The position numbers and the translations under genes are program-made. A stretch of DNA of 44,648 bases, from positions 1 to 44,648 of the forward strand of contig JALERC010000001.1 in assembly GCA_022763805.1 (NCBI GenBank), read 5' to 3'. The notes under the pieces are model-generated. The model had not been told where the DNA came from. It saw only the letters and a program-made list of their open reading frames with translations, and made no database searches. Shown one piece after another: positions 7,755-15,866 of this stretch. The DNA is from Mycoplasmatota bacterium. GTDB lineage: Bacteria > Bacillota_I > Bacilli_A > RF39 > UBA660. Each line of letters begins with the position of its first letter. Position 1 is the stretch's first letter.

Positions 7755-8901
7755 GTTTGGTGGACAGTATGTGCCCAAAGAATTAAAAATAAGATTAGAT
7801 GAAATTGCAAATGCTTTTAATGAAGCAAAAAAAGATAAGAATTTTGTAAATGAATATTTGAATTATTTAAATCAATATGTTGGAAGACCAACTCCACTTT
7901 ATTATGCAAAAAGATTAACAGAGTATGCAAAAGGTGCAAAAATTTATTTAAAAAGAGAAGATTTAAATCATACTGGAGCACATAAAATAAATAATGCTTT
8001 AGGACAAATTCTTTTAGCCAAAAGAATGGGAAAAAAACACATAATAGCTGAAACAGGAGCAGGTCAACATGGTGTAGCAACTGCAACTGTCTGTGCACTT
8101 TTTAATATTAAATGTACAATATTTATGGGTGATGTTGATATAAAAAGACAAAACGTTAATGTTGAAAAAATGAAATTATTAGGTGCTACAGTTAAATCTG
8201 TTGATGGAACATTAAAAGAAGCTGTTGATGAGGCATTTTCTTATTTACAAGAAAATCCTGATGCCTTTTATTTGATTGGTTCTGCAGTTGGACCATATCC
8301 ATATCCAGAAATAGTAAAATATTTCCAAAGTGTTATTGGAAAGGAAGCTAGAAAGCAAATATTAAAATTAGAAAAAAAACTACCTAAAGCACTTGTTGCT
8401 TGTGTAGGTGGCGGAAGTAATAGTATTGGTCTTTTTTCAAATTTTATAAAAGATAAAGATATAGATATTTATGGTGTAGAAGCAGCAGGACTTGGAATAG
8501 AAACTGGATATCATGCTTCTGCTATAAGTACTAATAAAATTGGTATAATGCATGGTATGAAGACATATTTAATGTTAGATGAAAAAGATAATATTAAAGA
8601 AGCTTATTCTATATCTGCTGGTTTGGATTATCCTGGAGTAGGACCCGAACATGCATTTTTAAATTTTAATGGAAGAGTAAAATATTCTTCGATTACAGAT
8701 AAAGAGGCAGTAGAAGCATTTAAACTTGTTACTAATATGGAAGGAATTATTCCTGCATTAGAAAGTTCACATGCAATAGCATATGCTCTTAAAATAGCTA
8801 GAAATTATTCTAAAGAAGATTCTATAATAGTGAATTTATCTGGTAGAGGAGATAAGGATTTAGAAAATATATTTGATTATATAAAGAATAATATGGATTG
8901 A
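7738..8901 (+). CDS. trpB: Tryptophan synthase beta chain
   Basis: This PLP enzyme condenses indole with L-serine to give L-tryptophan. It is 387 residues, the normal TrpB1 length. Visible features are the N-terminal GKFGGQYVP, the PLP lysine in HKINNA (Lys83), ETGAGQHG (105-112), the phosphate-binding GGGSN (224-228) and the C-terminal SGRGDKD (368-374). All key residues are present, so it should be active. No trpA or other trp gene is next to it, so without an alpha subunit elsewhere it would depend on free indole, which is abundant in the gut. The ATG follows AAGGGAAG. It is controlled by the Trp T-box and sits as cargo inside element 2. Confidence 0.97.
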   Translation: MKNYGKFGGQYVPKELKIRLDEIANAFNEAKKDKNFVNEYLNYLNQYVGRPTPLYYAKRLTEYAKGAKIYLKREDLNHTGAHKINNALGQILLAKRMGKKHIIAETGAGQHGVATATVCALFNIKCTIFMGDVDIKRQNVNVEKMKLLGATVKSVDGTLKEAVDEAFSYLQENPDAFYLIGSAVGPYPYPEIVKYFQSVIGKEARKQILKLEKKLPKALVACVGGGSNSIGLFSNFIKDKDIDIYGVEAAGLGIETGYHASAISTNKIGIMHGMKTYLMLDEKDNIKEAYSISAGLDYPGVGPEHAFLNFNGRVKYSSITDKEAVEAFKLVTNMEGIIPALESSHAIAYALKIARNYSKEDSIIVNLSGRGDKDLENIFDYIKNNMD

Positions 8902-8956
8902 TAAAAATATAAGATATTTATAGAGTACAACCAATATATGTATATTATCATTTTTA

Positions 8957-8992
8957 CAAAACATCAAAATGTAAAATTTTTGGTGTTTTTTT
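8957..8992 (+). terminator. Terminator downstream of trpB
   Basis: AAACATCAAAA pairs with TTTTGGTGTTT (one G-U pair), followed by a T run, about 55 bases after the trpB stop. Confidence 0.8.
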
Positions 8993-9284
8993 GTGACCTA
9001 AAATCAAGTGATAAGTGCACTAATTATGTAACATTACAAAATTAAGATACCATCATTTATAAGGTTAAATAAGGTATAAGAGACTTAATTTTTGCTTTTA
9101 ATATTTATGATAGTGAAAAATTAAAGAATATAAAATCATTATTTGAAAACTTAGTATTTTTTAATAATGATTAAGGGTTATTTTATTTAACAAGGTACTA
9201 AATTATTATTTAATAAAAATGTAAAACTTAAGTACCTAAGTTCTTTTTTTGAATTTTAAAAATAGATTTAAAAAGGAGGACAAT
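8993..9284 (+). other. Gene-poor spacer with a second hairpin
   Basis: No intact gene is seen. A short frame around 9087-9173 (RDLIFAFNIYDSEKLKN and on to a stop) may be a gene remnant, but it is too short to identify. A hairpin AACTTA / TAAGTT (9225-9242) followed by CTTTTTTT resembles a terminator just upstream of the integrase module, and could insulate it. The segment ends with AAAAAGGAGG, the ribosome binding site of the next small ORF. Confidence 0.5.
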
Positions 9285-9416
9285 ATGTTAGATAAAATAT
9301 CATCAGGGGTAATAGAAAAAGAAATTAGTATTAAACTATTATCCTATTTAAAAAGAAATAAACATATAGATGAAAAATTATATAATTATATATTAAATAA
9401 ATTATTAAAAAAATAG
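9285..9416 (+). CDS. Small protein upstream of recombinase 2
   Basis: A 43-residue basic, helical ORF starts with ATG after AAAAAGGAGGACAAT and ends 11 bases before the recombinase. It reads IKLLSYLKRNKHIDEKLYNY in the middle. Its position and size match the small ORF at 1481-1636 in element 1 (also 11 bases from its recombinase), although sequence similarity is weak. An accessory or directionality role is possible but unproven. Confidence 0.6.
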   Translation: MLDKISSGVIEKEISIKLLSYLKRNKHIDEKLYNYILNKLLKK

Positions 9417-9427
9417 TAGGAGGGATT

Positions 9428-11095
9428 ATGGATTTATATACAGTTAGAAATAGTATTATATCAGGTAAACAATTACAAGACTTAAATTTAAGAGTAGTAT
9501 TTTATGCTAGAGTATCTACAGATAAAGATGAACAATTACACTCACTTAATTCGCAAGTAACATTCTTTGAAGAATATATTAAGAAAAATATTAATTGGGA
9601 ATATAAAGGAAAATATATTGATGAAGGAATAACAGGAACAAGTGTGTTAAAAAGAGAATCGTTTTTAAAAATGATTAGTGATTCTAAATTAAATAAATTT
9701 GATTTAATATTAACTAAAGAAATATCTAGATTTTCTAGAAATACATTAGATAGCATTAAATATACTCAAGAATTATTAAATAGTGGAGTTGGTGTATATT
9801 TTCTAAATGATAATATAAATACAATACTTCCTGATAGTGAGTTTAGACTTACAATAATGGCTAGTGTAGCACAAGATGAAGTTAGAAAATTATCAGAAAG
9901 AGTTAGATTTGGTATGAGAAGAAGTATAGATAATGGAGTAGTTTTAGGGTGCTCCAACATATATGGTTATGTTAAAGATAAAGGTAAACTTATAATAGAT
10001 GAAAAGCAAGCAGAGATGGTTAAACTTATATATGATAAGTATGCTAATACTAATGTAGGACTATTAAAAATATCTAAAGATTTATATAATTTAGGTTATA
10101 CAACTAAAAAAGGTAAAAGAATAGATACAACAATAATAACTCGTATAATAGAAAATCCTAAATATAAAGGATACTATTGTGGTAATAAATCTAGAATACT
10201 TGATTATAGAACAAAGAAGAAAAAAAGATTATCTTGTGATGAATGGGTTATGTATAAAGATATAGAGAATGTTCCTCCTATAGTATCTGAAGAAATATGG
10301 GAAAAAGCAAATAAGAAATTAAAAATTAGAAAAGATAGTTTTACTAATAAAGTTAGTAATAAAGCTATATTTCAAAATAGATATACTTATTCAGGAAAAA
10401 TATATTGTGGTAAACATTATGAAACATATCATAGAAGTAGTTCTGGTAAAAGAAAAAATAATCCAGTATGGGAATGTCAAGTATATAGAAAAGATGGATT
10501 AAAAGGTTGTAATAATCCTAGAATATTTGAGTATGAACTAGATTTAATTTTTAAAAAAATAATTAATAAATTATATAGTGATAGAAAAACTATATTTGAT
10601 AGTATAATAAATGAATGTAAAAACTACTACAATGAAAATAGTAGTGAAGTAGAAATAAAAAAATTAAAAAATAAATGTGATGAAATAAATAAAAAGAAAG
10701 ATAAACTATTAGAATTAATAATGGATGGTTATTTAGAAAATAATGATTATAAAAAACAAATAGATAATTTAAATAAAGAGTTAAGTAATTATATAGATGA
10801 GATTAATTTATTAAATGCTAATAAAGAAGATCCTCTATATATAGAAAATCAAATAAATAATTTAAAAAGTAATTTAGAAAAAAGTATAAGTGATAAAGAA
10901 TGTTTTAATGATATATTCAACTGTCTAGTAGATAAAATAATTGTATATAAAGAAAATAGTGATAATAAAAAAATAAAATTAGATATATTATTTAAAACAG
11001 GAGAAAGTATAAATGTATTTTCTGATAATTTAGGTAAAAAGTTTCATTTATTAGACTCCCATACAACAAATAACAGCTGTATCTGCAGCAATTAA
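9428..11095 (+). CDS. Large serine recombinase (integrase) of element 2
   Basis: This 555-residue serine integrase probably inserted element 2. It has the same layout as recombinase 1: N-terminal extension VRNSIISGKQLQDLNLRV, resolvase domain with YARVST (Ser30) and KEISRFSRN, recombinase domain with NPKYKGYY, zinc ribbon with CxxH, C and C ligands, and a coiled coil near residues 395-490. The ATG follows TAGGAGGGATT. Its last ten or so codons cross the right attachment junction at 11061, so the final residues (HTTNNSCICSN) are encoded by PBP-gene DNA in another frame. The C-terminus should therefore change when the element is circular. No terminator separates it from the PBP remnant. Confidence 0.93.
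   Translation: MDLYTVRNSIISGKQLQDLNLRVVFYARVSTDKDEQLHSLNSQVTFFEEYIKKNINWEYKGKYIDEGITGTSVLKRESFLKMISDSKLNKFDLILTKEISRFSRNTLDSIKYTQELLNSGVGVYFLNDNINTILPDSEFRLTIMASVAQDEVRKLSERVRFGMRRSIDNGVVLGCSNIYGYVKDKGKLIIDEKQAEMVKLIYDKYANTNVGLLKISKDLYNLGYTTKKGKRIDTTIITRIIENPKYKGYYCGNKSRILDYRTKKKKRLSCDEWVMYKDIENVPPIVSEEIWEKANKKLKIRKDSFTNKVSNKAIFQNRYTYSGKIYCGKHYETYHRSSSGKRKNNPVWECQVYRKDGLKGCNNPRIFEYELDLIFKKIINKLYSDRKTIFDSIINECKNYYNENSSEVEIKKLKNKCDEINKKKDKLLELIMDGYLENNDYKKQIDNLNKELSNYIDEINLLNANKEDPLYIENQINNLKSNLEKSISDKECFNDIFNCLVDKIIVYKENSDNKKIKLDILFKTGESINVFSDNLGKKFHLLDSHTTNNSCICSN
11055..11066 (+). other. Right attachment junction of element 2
   Basis: ACTCCCATACAA is the partner of ACACCTATACAT at 3812. From ATA (11061) onward the PBP frame is native. 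The junction lies inside the 3' end of the recombinase gene. Confidence 0.75.
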
Positions 11096-11726
11096 TGGAG
11101 GAATACTACTTAAACCATATGTAGTAAAAAGCCTAAATGAACCAGTAACTAATACTATTGTAAAAGAAAATAAAACGAAAGTAGTTAGAAAGGTTATATC
11201 TAAATCTACAAGTGATAAAGTTAAATATGCGTTAGAACATGTAGTTAGTTTAGGTAGTGGAAGAAATGCTTATATTGAAAACTATAGAGTTGGAGGTAAA
11301 ACAGGAACAGCACAAAAAGTTAAGGATGGTAAATATATGGTGGGTAACTATATAACATCATTTATTGGATTTATGCCTGCAAATAATCCGGAAGTAATAG
11401 TATATGTAGCAATAGATAATGCTAAGGGAGCAACTCAATATGGTGGAACATTAGCAGCTCCACTTGCTAGAAAAATTTTACTTGATTGTATTGATATTCT
11501 AAATATTAAAAAACAAGAAAATGGAGTATTAAAACGATATAATTATTTAGATATTAAGTATGCTAATGTAGATAATGTAATTGGATTATCAATAAATGAT
11601 GCTATAAAAAGACTAAAAGATTTTAAAGTAGAAATAGAAGGTGAAGGAGATAAAGTAATATATCAATCTCCAATAAATACATCCATAAGTGTAGGAGAAA
11701 CAGTTAGAATTATGCTAGGAAAATAA
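11055..11726 (+). pseudogene. C-terminal fragment of the SpoVD/FtsI-type PBP (KTG motif and PASTA domain)
   Basis: This frame begins at TPIQQITAVSAAINGG and continues with the end of the transpeptidase domain, including the KTG triad in VGGKTGTAQK (about 11290-11320). It closes with a PASTA domain of about 60 residues (VIGLSINDAIKRL to VRIMLGK). PASTA domains bind uncrosslinked peptidoglycan. There is no native start at the fragment's beginning; the first ATG with reasonable spacing is at 11337, after KTG, so any product would lack the active site. Fused to the fragment at 3449-3835 it would rebuild the SxN-to-PASTA half of the protein. The reading frame has no other lesion, so insertion may be recent, or the gene may be restored by excision. 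Confidence 0.9.
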
Positions 11727-11769
11727 TAATTATTATTAAGTTTATGTTATAATTATTATGGGTGATATA

Positions 11770-12678
11770 ATGAAGTTAACAAAAAATATTGAGGAAGCAA
11801 ATTTAATAACTCACTCAGGAAATTTTCATGCTGATGATATATTTGCAACAGTATTTATGTCTAAAATAATTAAAAATCCTGTATTATATAGGTTAAATAA
11901 TTATACTGATGATATTAAAACAGATGCTATTATTTATGATATTGGTGGAGGAAAATTTGATCATCATCAAGTAGTCTCTGATTACAGAGAAGACGGAATA
12001 ACAAAATATTCTTCTATCGGATTACTATGGAGAGAATTTGGAAAAGAATATTTAAAAACTATAACAGATACTGATATAGAATTCTTATTTAATGAAATAG
12101 ATAATAATTTAATATATCAAATTGATGCTATAGATAACGGTCAATTTCCCACTATAGAATCAAATTACAAAGTTAAAACATTATCAGATATTATCAGTAT
12201 GTATAATCCAAATTGGAATAATCAAGATAAAATGGATGAATGCTTTATGAAGGCCTTTAATTTTGCAAATGAAATATTTGATTTAGAGATCAATAAAGTG
12301 ATTTCAAAACAAAAAGCAGAAAAAAAAGTTGAGGAAGAAATAAGTAAATGTGATGGACAAATACTAGTATTAAAAGAATTTATGCCATTTAAAGACTTTA
12401 TACTAGAATCAAAAAATCCATTAGCAAGAACACTTAAATTTGTAATATTTCCATCACAAAGAGGAGGATATACAATTCATACTATACCAAAATCAAAATT
12501 AGATAGAACACCAAGGCTTTCATTTAATAGTTCATGGTGTGGGTTAAGAGATAAAGAACTACAACAAATATCAGGAATTGAATCAGCTATATTTGTCCAT
12601 CCAGATGGTTTTATAGGGGGAGCAAACACATTAGAAGATTCAATAAAAATGGCTAAAAAAACAATATATGAGAGGTAA
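11770..12678 (+). CDS. MYG1/UPF0160 family DHH-like hydrolase
   Basis: A 302-residue protein of the MYG1 (UPF0160) family, related to DHH phosphoesterases; the eukaryotic member is a 3'-5' RNA exonuclease. Metal-binding motifs are THSGNFHADD near the start and YDIGGGKFDHHQ (about residues 58-69), and the C-terminus has HPDGFIGG. I chose the ATG at 11770 because GGGTGAT lies just before it and a TATAAT box precedes that. An in-frame upstream ATG at 11758 would overlap the ribosome binding site. The substrate in bacteria is not established. Confidence 0.88.
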   Translation: MKLTKNIEEANLITHSGNFHADDIFATVFMSKIIKNPVLYRLNNYTDDIKTDAIIYDIGGGKFDHHQVVSDYREDGITKYSSIGLLWREFGKEYLKTITDTDIEFLFNEIDNNLIYQIDAIDNGQFPTIESNYKVKTLSDIISMYNPNWNNQDKMDECFMKAFNFANEIFDLEINKVISKQKAEKKVEEEISKCDGQILVLKEFMPFKDFILESKNPLARTLKFVIFPSQRGGYTIHTIPKSKLDRTPRLSFNSSWCGLRDKELQQISGIESAIFVHPDGFIGGANTLEDSIKMAKKTIYER

Positions 12679-12683
12679 TATAA

Positions 12684-13442
12684 ATGAATAACGAAGAATT
12701 CAAAAGAACATATTTTCAAACTTTACAAGATTTAGATGATGAAAATTTATTAATAGAATCATTACCAAATCCTGAACTTGAACATTTTAATGAATTAATG
12801 AATTATTTAATTGAACACCAGGATATATATATAAAAGAATGTCAAGAATTATTTGATTTAGCAATTAATTACGATGAAAAAAAAGAATATGGGGAATATT
12901 TAAAAAAAGCATTATTTAATCAAGATATATTTATAAATCATCTTAATAAAAGATTAGCAAAAGAAAAAAAAGATGAAATTTATGAAGAACAAGAACAAAA
13001 AGATGTTTTATATGCTACTAATAATGGAAAAATATTATTAGAAAAAAATTTAAAAGATATATTAAAAAATGATAATGGAGAAGAATTAAAATCATTTTTA
13101 AAATTAATTGAAAATCTTAAAAATCCTGAAACATCATATAATCAGCAAAAATCAAGAAAATTAACAAATCATACTGATTTAAAAGATGTATATGAATTAA
13201 AAGGATTTCAAACAAGGTTATTTTATATGTATGTTGATAAATATGCTGTCGTAATAGGAGCATTAGAAAAGAAAACACAAAATTCTGAAAAAATAAGGAA
13301 AGAAATTATAAATATGAAATATAATTCTGTTCATTACAGAAATCTATTAGAACAAAATTTAGATAATCCTAAATTTGTAAAACAAGAATTAGAAAATGCA
13401 AAAATAATTGAAGAAAGAATGATGAAAGGAAAATCAAAATGA
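12684..13442 (+). CDS. HigB/Gp49-like toxin with a long N-terminal extension
   Basis: A 252-residue cytoplasmic protein. The C-terminal part (about 110-220) has the features of RelE/HigB-type (Gp49-like, DUF891) toxins: LKDVYELKGFQTRLFYMY followed by a beta strand with AVVIGALEKKTQNSEK and a basic helix. Such toxins are mRNA endonucleases that act at the ribosome and are normally about 100-120 residues. Here an extra N-terminal region of about 110 acidic, helical residues is present. The gene overlaps the next one by four bases (ATGA), in toxin-first order as in higBA. It starts five bases after the MYG1 gene. The toxin call is moderate; the N-terminal half is unknown. Confidence 0.6.
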   Translation: MNNEEFKRTYFQTLQDLDDENLLIESLPNPELEHFNELMNYLIEHQDIYIKECQELFDLAINYDEKKEYGEYLKKALFNQDIFINHLNKRLAKEKKDEIYEEQEQKDVLYATNNGKILLEKNLKDILKNDNGEELKSFLKLIENLKNPETSYNQQKSRKLTNHTDLKDVYELKGFQTRLFYMYVDKYAVVIGALEKKTQNSEKIRKEIINMKYNSVHYRNLLEQNLDNPKFVKQELENAKIIEERMMKGKSK

Positions 13443-13672
13443 GAAAACCAGATTTTAAAAATGGAAAACAAAATCAATTAAAATTTTATAAATTAATTTC
13501 TGAAGAAATAAAAAAAGATATTATAGAGAATGATTTAGATCTAGATGAAATTGCAACTAAAGCTGGGTTATCATATGAACAAGCATTAGAATCATTAAGT
13601 TTATTACATCCAGATATATCTGTATTTTTTAATCTAAAAAAAACTATTGATGAAATAAAAAAATGCAAGTAA
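13439..13672 (+). CDS. Putative HigA-like antitoxin with HTH region
   Basis: A 77-residue protein translated from an ATGA overlap with the preceding toxin-like gene. The middle (DLDLDEIATKAGLSYEQALESL) fits a helix-turn-helix of the kind used by antitoxins to bind DNA. Size, position and coupling support it as the antitoxin. The N-terminal 20 residues are basic and polar. Confidence 0.6.
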   Translation: MRKPDFKNGKQNQLKFYKLISEEIKKDIIENDLDLDEIATKAGLSYEQALESLSLLHPDISVFFNLKKTIDEIKKCK

Positions 13673-13803
13673 TAATTCAAAAATATTATGAAACCAGTAT
13701 TGGATCTGAAAAGTTATAAACTTAGCACTAAATAAAAAATTAAACGTATTGGTTTAGAGGAAGAATCTTAAAACACCTCATTTTCATTTTGAAGAATATA
13801 AAC

Positions 13804-13832
13804 AAATCTTAATAAAATATTAAGATTTTTTT
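13804..13832 (+). terminator. Terminator after the HigBA-like pair
   Basis: AAATCTTAATA and TATTAAGATTT form a hairpin followed by T residues. The rest of 13673-13896 has no recognisable gene; a TATAAT box near 13866 probably serves the ligase gene that follows. Confidence 0.85.
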
Positions 13833-13896
13833 AATAATTTTTAATAAAAAAATTAATAATATGTTGTTATAATTATAATGGAAAGAGGTAATAAGT

Positions 13897-15615
13897 ATGA
13901 ATTTATTCAAAAAAAATATTAAGGCACCATGGACCAAATTTTACAAAAAAGAACAATTAAATTTTGAGATTCCTAATTATTCTATATATAAACAATTAGA
14001 ATTAAATGCTATAGAATATAAGAATCACAATGCACTTAATTACTTCGGTAAACTAATAAGTTATGAAGAATTAATTAATGAAGTAAACAATGCTGCTAAG
14101 TCATTTAGAAGTTATGGTATTAGACCAGGAGATATAGTAACAATATGTATGCCAAATACTCCTGAAGGATTAATATCAATATATGCACTAAATAAAATAG
14201 GTGCTGTTGCAAATATAATACATCCATTATCTGCAACAGAAGAAATAAAAAACTATTTAAATGAAACAGATAGTGTTATGTTAGTAGCAGTCGATTTCAT
14301 ATATGAAAAGATTGAAAAAATAATAAATGATACAAAAGTATATAAAACAATACTAGTAAGTCCAGGTAATTCAATGCCTATCACACTAAGAGTTGGTTAT
14401 TACGTTACGAAAGGAATAAAAAATAAATTACCAAAAAATAAAGAAGAATATATTATGTGGAACGATTTTATAAAAAAATCAGAAAACTATAATTTAGAAT
14501 TTGAAGTTGATTCAGATAAAAATACTCCAGCTATTATTCTTCATAGTGGGGGAACAACAGGAACTCCTAAAGCAATATTATTATCAAATGGTAATTTTAA
14601 TGCACTATCCAAACAAATACAAGTAATATTTAAAAAAATTACGCCAGGAGATAAAATACTTGCAATACTTCCAATATTCCATGGATTTGGATTAGGAGTA
14701 TCTATTCACTCTACTCTAAATTTGGGTTGTGAAGTTGTAATGATACCTCAATTTAAAGCAAGCGAGTTTGATTCTTTAATGAAAAAATATAATCCAGCAA
14801 TAATTACAGGTGTACCAACACTTTATGAAGCATTAACTAAAAATAAAGGTTTTGAAGGAATGGATTTAAGCTTTTTAAAATATGTAATATCAGGAGGAGA
14901 TTCTCTATCTAAAAAACAATTAGATACAATTAATAAATTTTTAAAAGATCATAATTCTAATGTAGTTGTAGAACAAGGTTATGGTATGACCGAAGCATTA
15001 GGTGCTGTATCATTAGCATTTGGAAATGCAAATGTACCTTGTTCAATTGGAATACCGTTTCCTCAAGATTATATCAAAATTGTTACACCAAATTCACAAG
15101 ATGAAGTACCTTATGGGGAAGAAGGAGAATTATGCATATGTGGACCAACTGTTATGATGGGATATTTAAATAATCCTAAAGAAACAAATTTAATTCTACA
15201 AAAACATAAAGATGGAAATATTTGGTTACATACAGGTGATATTGCTACAATGAATAAAGATGGAATTATTACATATGTACAACGTCTTAAAAGAATGATA
15301 ATATCAAGTGGATATAATATTTATCCACAACATATTGAAAATATTATAGAAAAACATGAAGCTGTTTTAAAAGCAACTGTTGTAGGAATACCACATCCAT
15401 ATAAAGTAGAAGTTGCAAAAGCATATATAGTATTAAAAGATGGATATAAGGATACATTAAAAATAAAAAAAGAAATTAAAGAACTATGTGAAGAACATAT
15501 TCCTAAATATTCATTACCATATGAATATGAATATAGAGAATCATTGCCAACAACATTAATAGGTAAAATAGATTATAAAAAATTAGAAAGAGAAGCATTA
15601 GAAAAAAATTCTTAA
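13897..15615 (+). CDS. AMP-forming acyl-CoA ligase (fatty acid activation), first copy
   Basis: A 572-residue adenylate-forming enzyme of the ANL superfamily that should activate a fatty acid through acyl-AMP. Motifs are HSGGTTGTPK (216-225), GYGMTE (361-366), HTGD (445-448), QRLKRMIISSGYNIYP (462-477) and the C-terminal catalytic lysine in GKIDYKK (Lys557). The set is complete. The ATG follows AAAGAGG. It is paired with PlsC-type acyltransferases downstream, suggesting use of exogenous fatty acids for phospholipid acylation, similar in logic to the fused Aas enzyme but split. The acyl acceptor (CoA or ACP) cannot be decided. It is closely similar to the ligase at 16453. Confidence 0.88.
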   Translation: MNLFKKNIKAPWTKFYKKEQLNFEIPNYSIYKQLELNAIEYKNHNALNYFGKLISYEELINEVNNAAKSFRSYGIRPGDIVTICMPNTPEGLISIYALNKIGAVANIIHPLSATEEIKNYLNETDSVMLVAVDFIYEKIEKIINDTKVYKTILVSPGNSMPITLRVGYYVTKGIKNKLPKNKEEYIMWNDFIKKSENYNLEFEVDSDKNTPAIILHSGGTTGTPKAILLSNGNFNALSKQIQVIFKKITPGDKILAILPIFHGFGLGVSIHSTLNLGCEVVMIPQFKASEFDSLMKKYNPAIITGVPTLYEALTKNKGFEGMDLSFLKYVISGGDSLSKKQLDTINKFLKDHNSNVVVEQGYGMTEALGAVSLAFGNANVPCSIGIPFPQDYIKIVTPNSQDEVPYGEEGELCICGPTVMMGYLNNPKETNLILQKHKDGNIWLHTGDIATMNKDGIITYVQRLKRMIISSGYNIYPQHIENIIEKHEAVLKATVVGIPHPYKVEVAKAYIVLKDGYKDTLKIKKEIKELCEEHIPKYSLPYEYEYRESLPTTLIGKIDYKKLEREALEKNS

Positions 15616-15764
15616 AAATGGGACTGAAAGTGGAATATGTATTAATATGTGTATTGGTAAAATTAAAAAATTCTGAAAAAATAAACTAGAAAAATTTTAA
15701 TACCAATTGAATATGTTATTAAAGAAGAACTAATTAAAACATTAATAGGTAAAGTAGATTTTTG
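15616..15764 (+). pseudogene. Remnant of another acyl-CoA ligase C-terminus
   Basis: About 15697-15776 reads IPIEYVIKEELIKTLIGKVDF then a stop and KLE, which lines up with LPYEYEYRESLPTTLIGKIDYKKLE of the ligase just upstream. Stops and a missing remainder show it is a decayed copy. It suggests the ligase family expanded by tandem duplication here and lost one member. Confidence 0.65.
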
Positions 15765-15793
15765 AAAACTAGAAATACAATTCTAGTTTTTTT
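15765..15793 (+). terminator. Terminator before the first plsC
   Basis: AAAACTAGAA (15765-15774) and TTCTAGTTTT (15781-15790) form a perfect 10-bp hairpin with a T run. Confidence 0.88.
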
Positions 15794-15810
15794 AATAATT
15801 TTTAATAATT

Positions 15811-15844
15811 TTTACATGTTTATTTAATATATTTATAGTATAAT
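15811..15844 (+). promoter_or_regulatory. Promoter of the plsC-ligase-plsC operon
   Basis: TTTACA (15811-15816) is followed after 17 bases by TATAGT (15834-15839), overlapping TATAAT (15839-15844). GAGG for the PlsC start lies about 15 bases further on. Confidence 0.65.
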
Positions 15845-15866
15845 TGCGAGTGTTAAGAGGTGTAAT

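Larger units (their letters stand above)
3818..11065 (+). mobile_element. Integrated element 2 (about 7.24 kb) inside the PBP gene
   Basis: The PBP reading frame is interrupted at 3818 and resumes in register at 11061. Between the two junctions lie an AbiE pair, a UPF0158 gene, a hypothetical gene, decayed ORFs, a T-box with trpB, a small ORF and a large serine recombinase at the right end. No relaxase, coupling protein, capsid or replication gene is visible. It is therefore either a small integrative island moved by its own integrase and mobilised in trans, or a reduced remnant. All genes are on the plus strand, in the same direction as the PBP gene. Confidence 0.85.

Noticed and set aside
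7817..8098. Minus-strand ORF inside trpB
   Set aside because: Leucine/histidine-rich shadow of the trpB coding strand with no ribosome binding site and no family resemblance.
11337..11726. Stand-alone PASTA-domain protein of 129 residues
   Set aside because: The reading frame is open well upstream and carries the KTG motif in register with the PBP, so it is the end of the split PBP, although internal initiation cannot be excluded.
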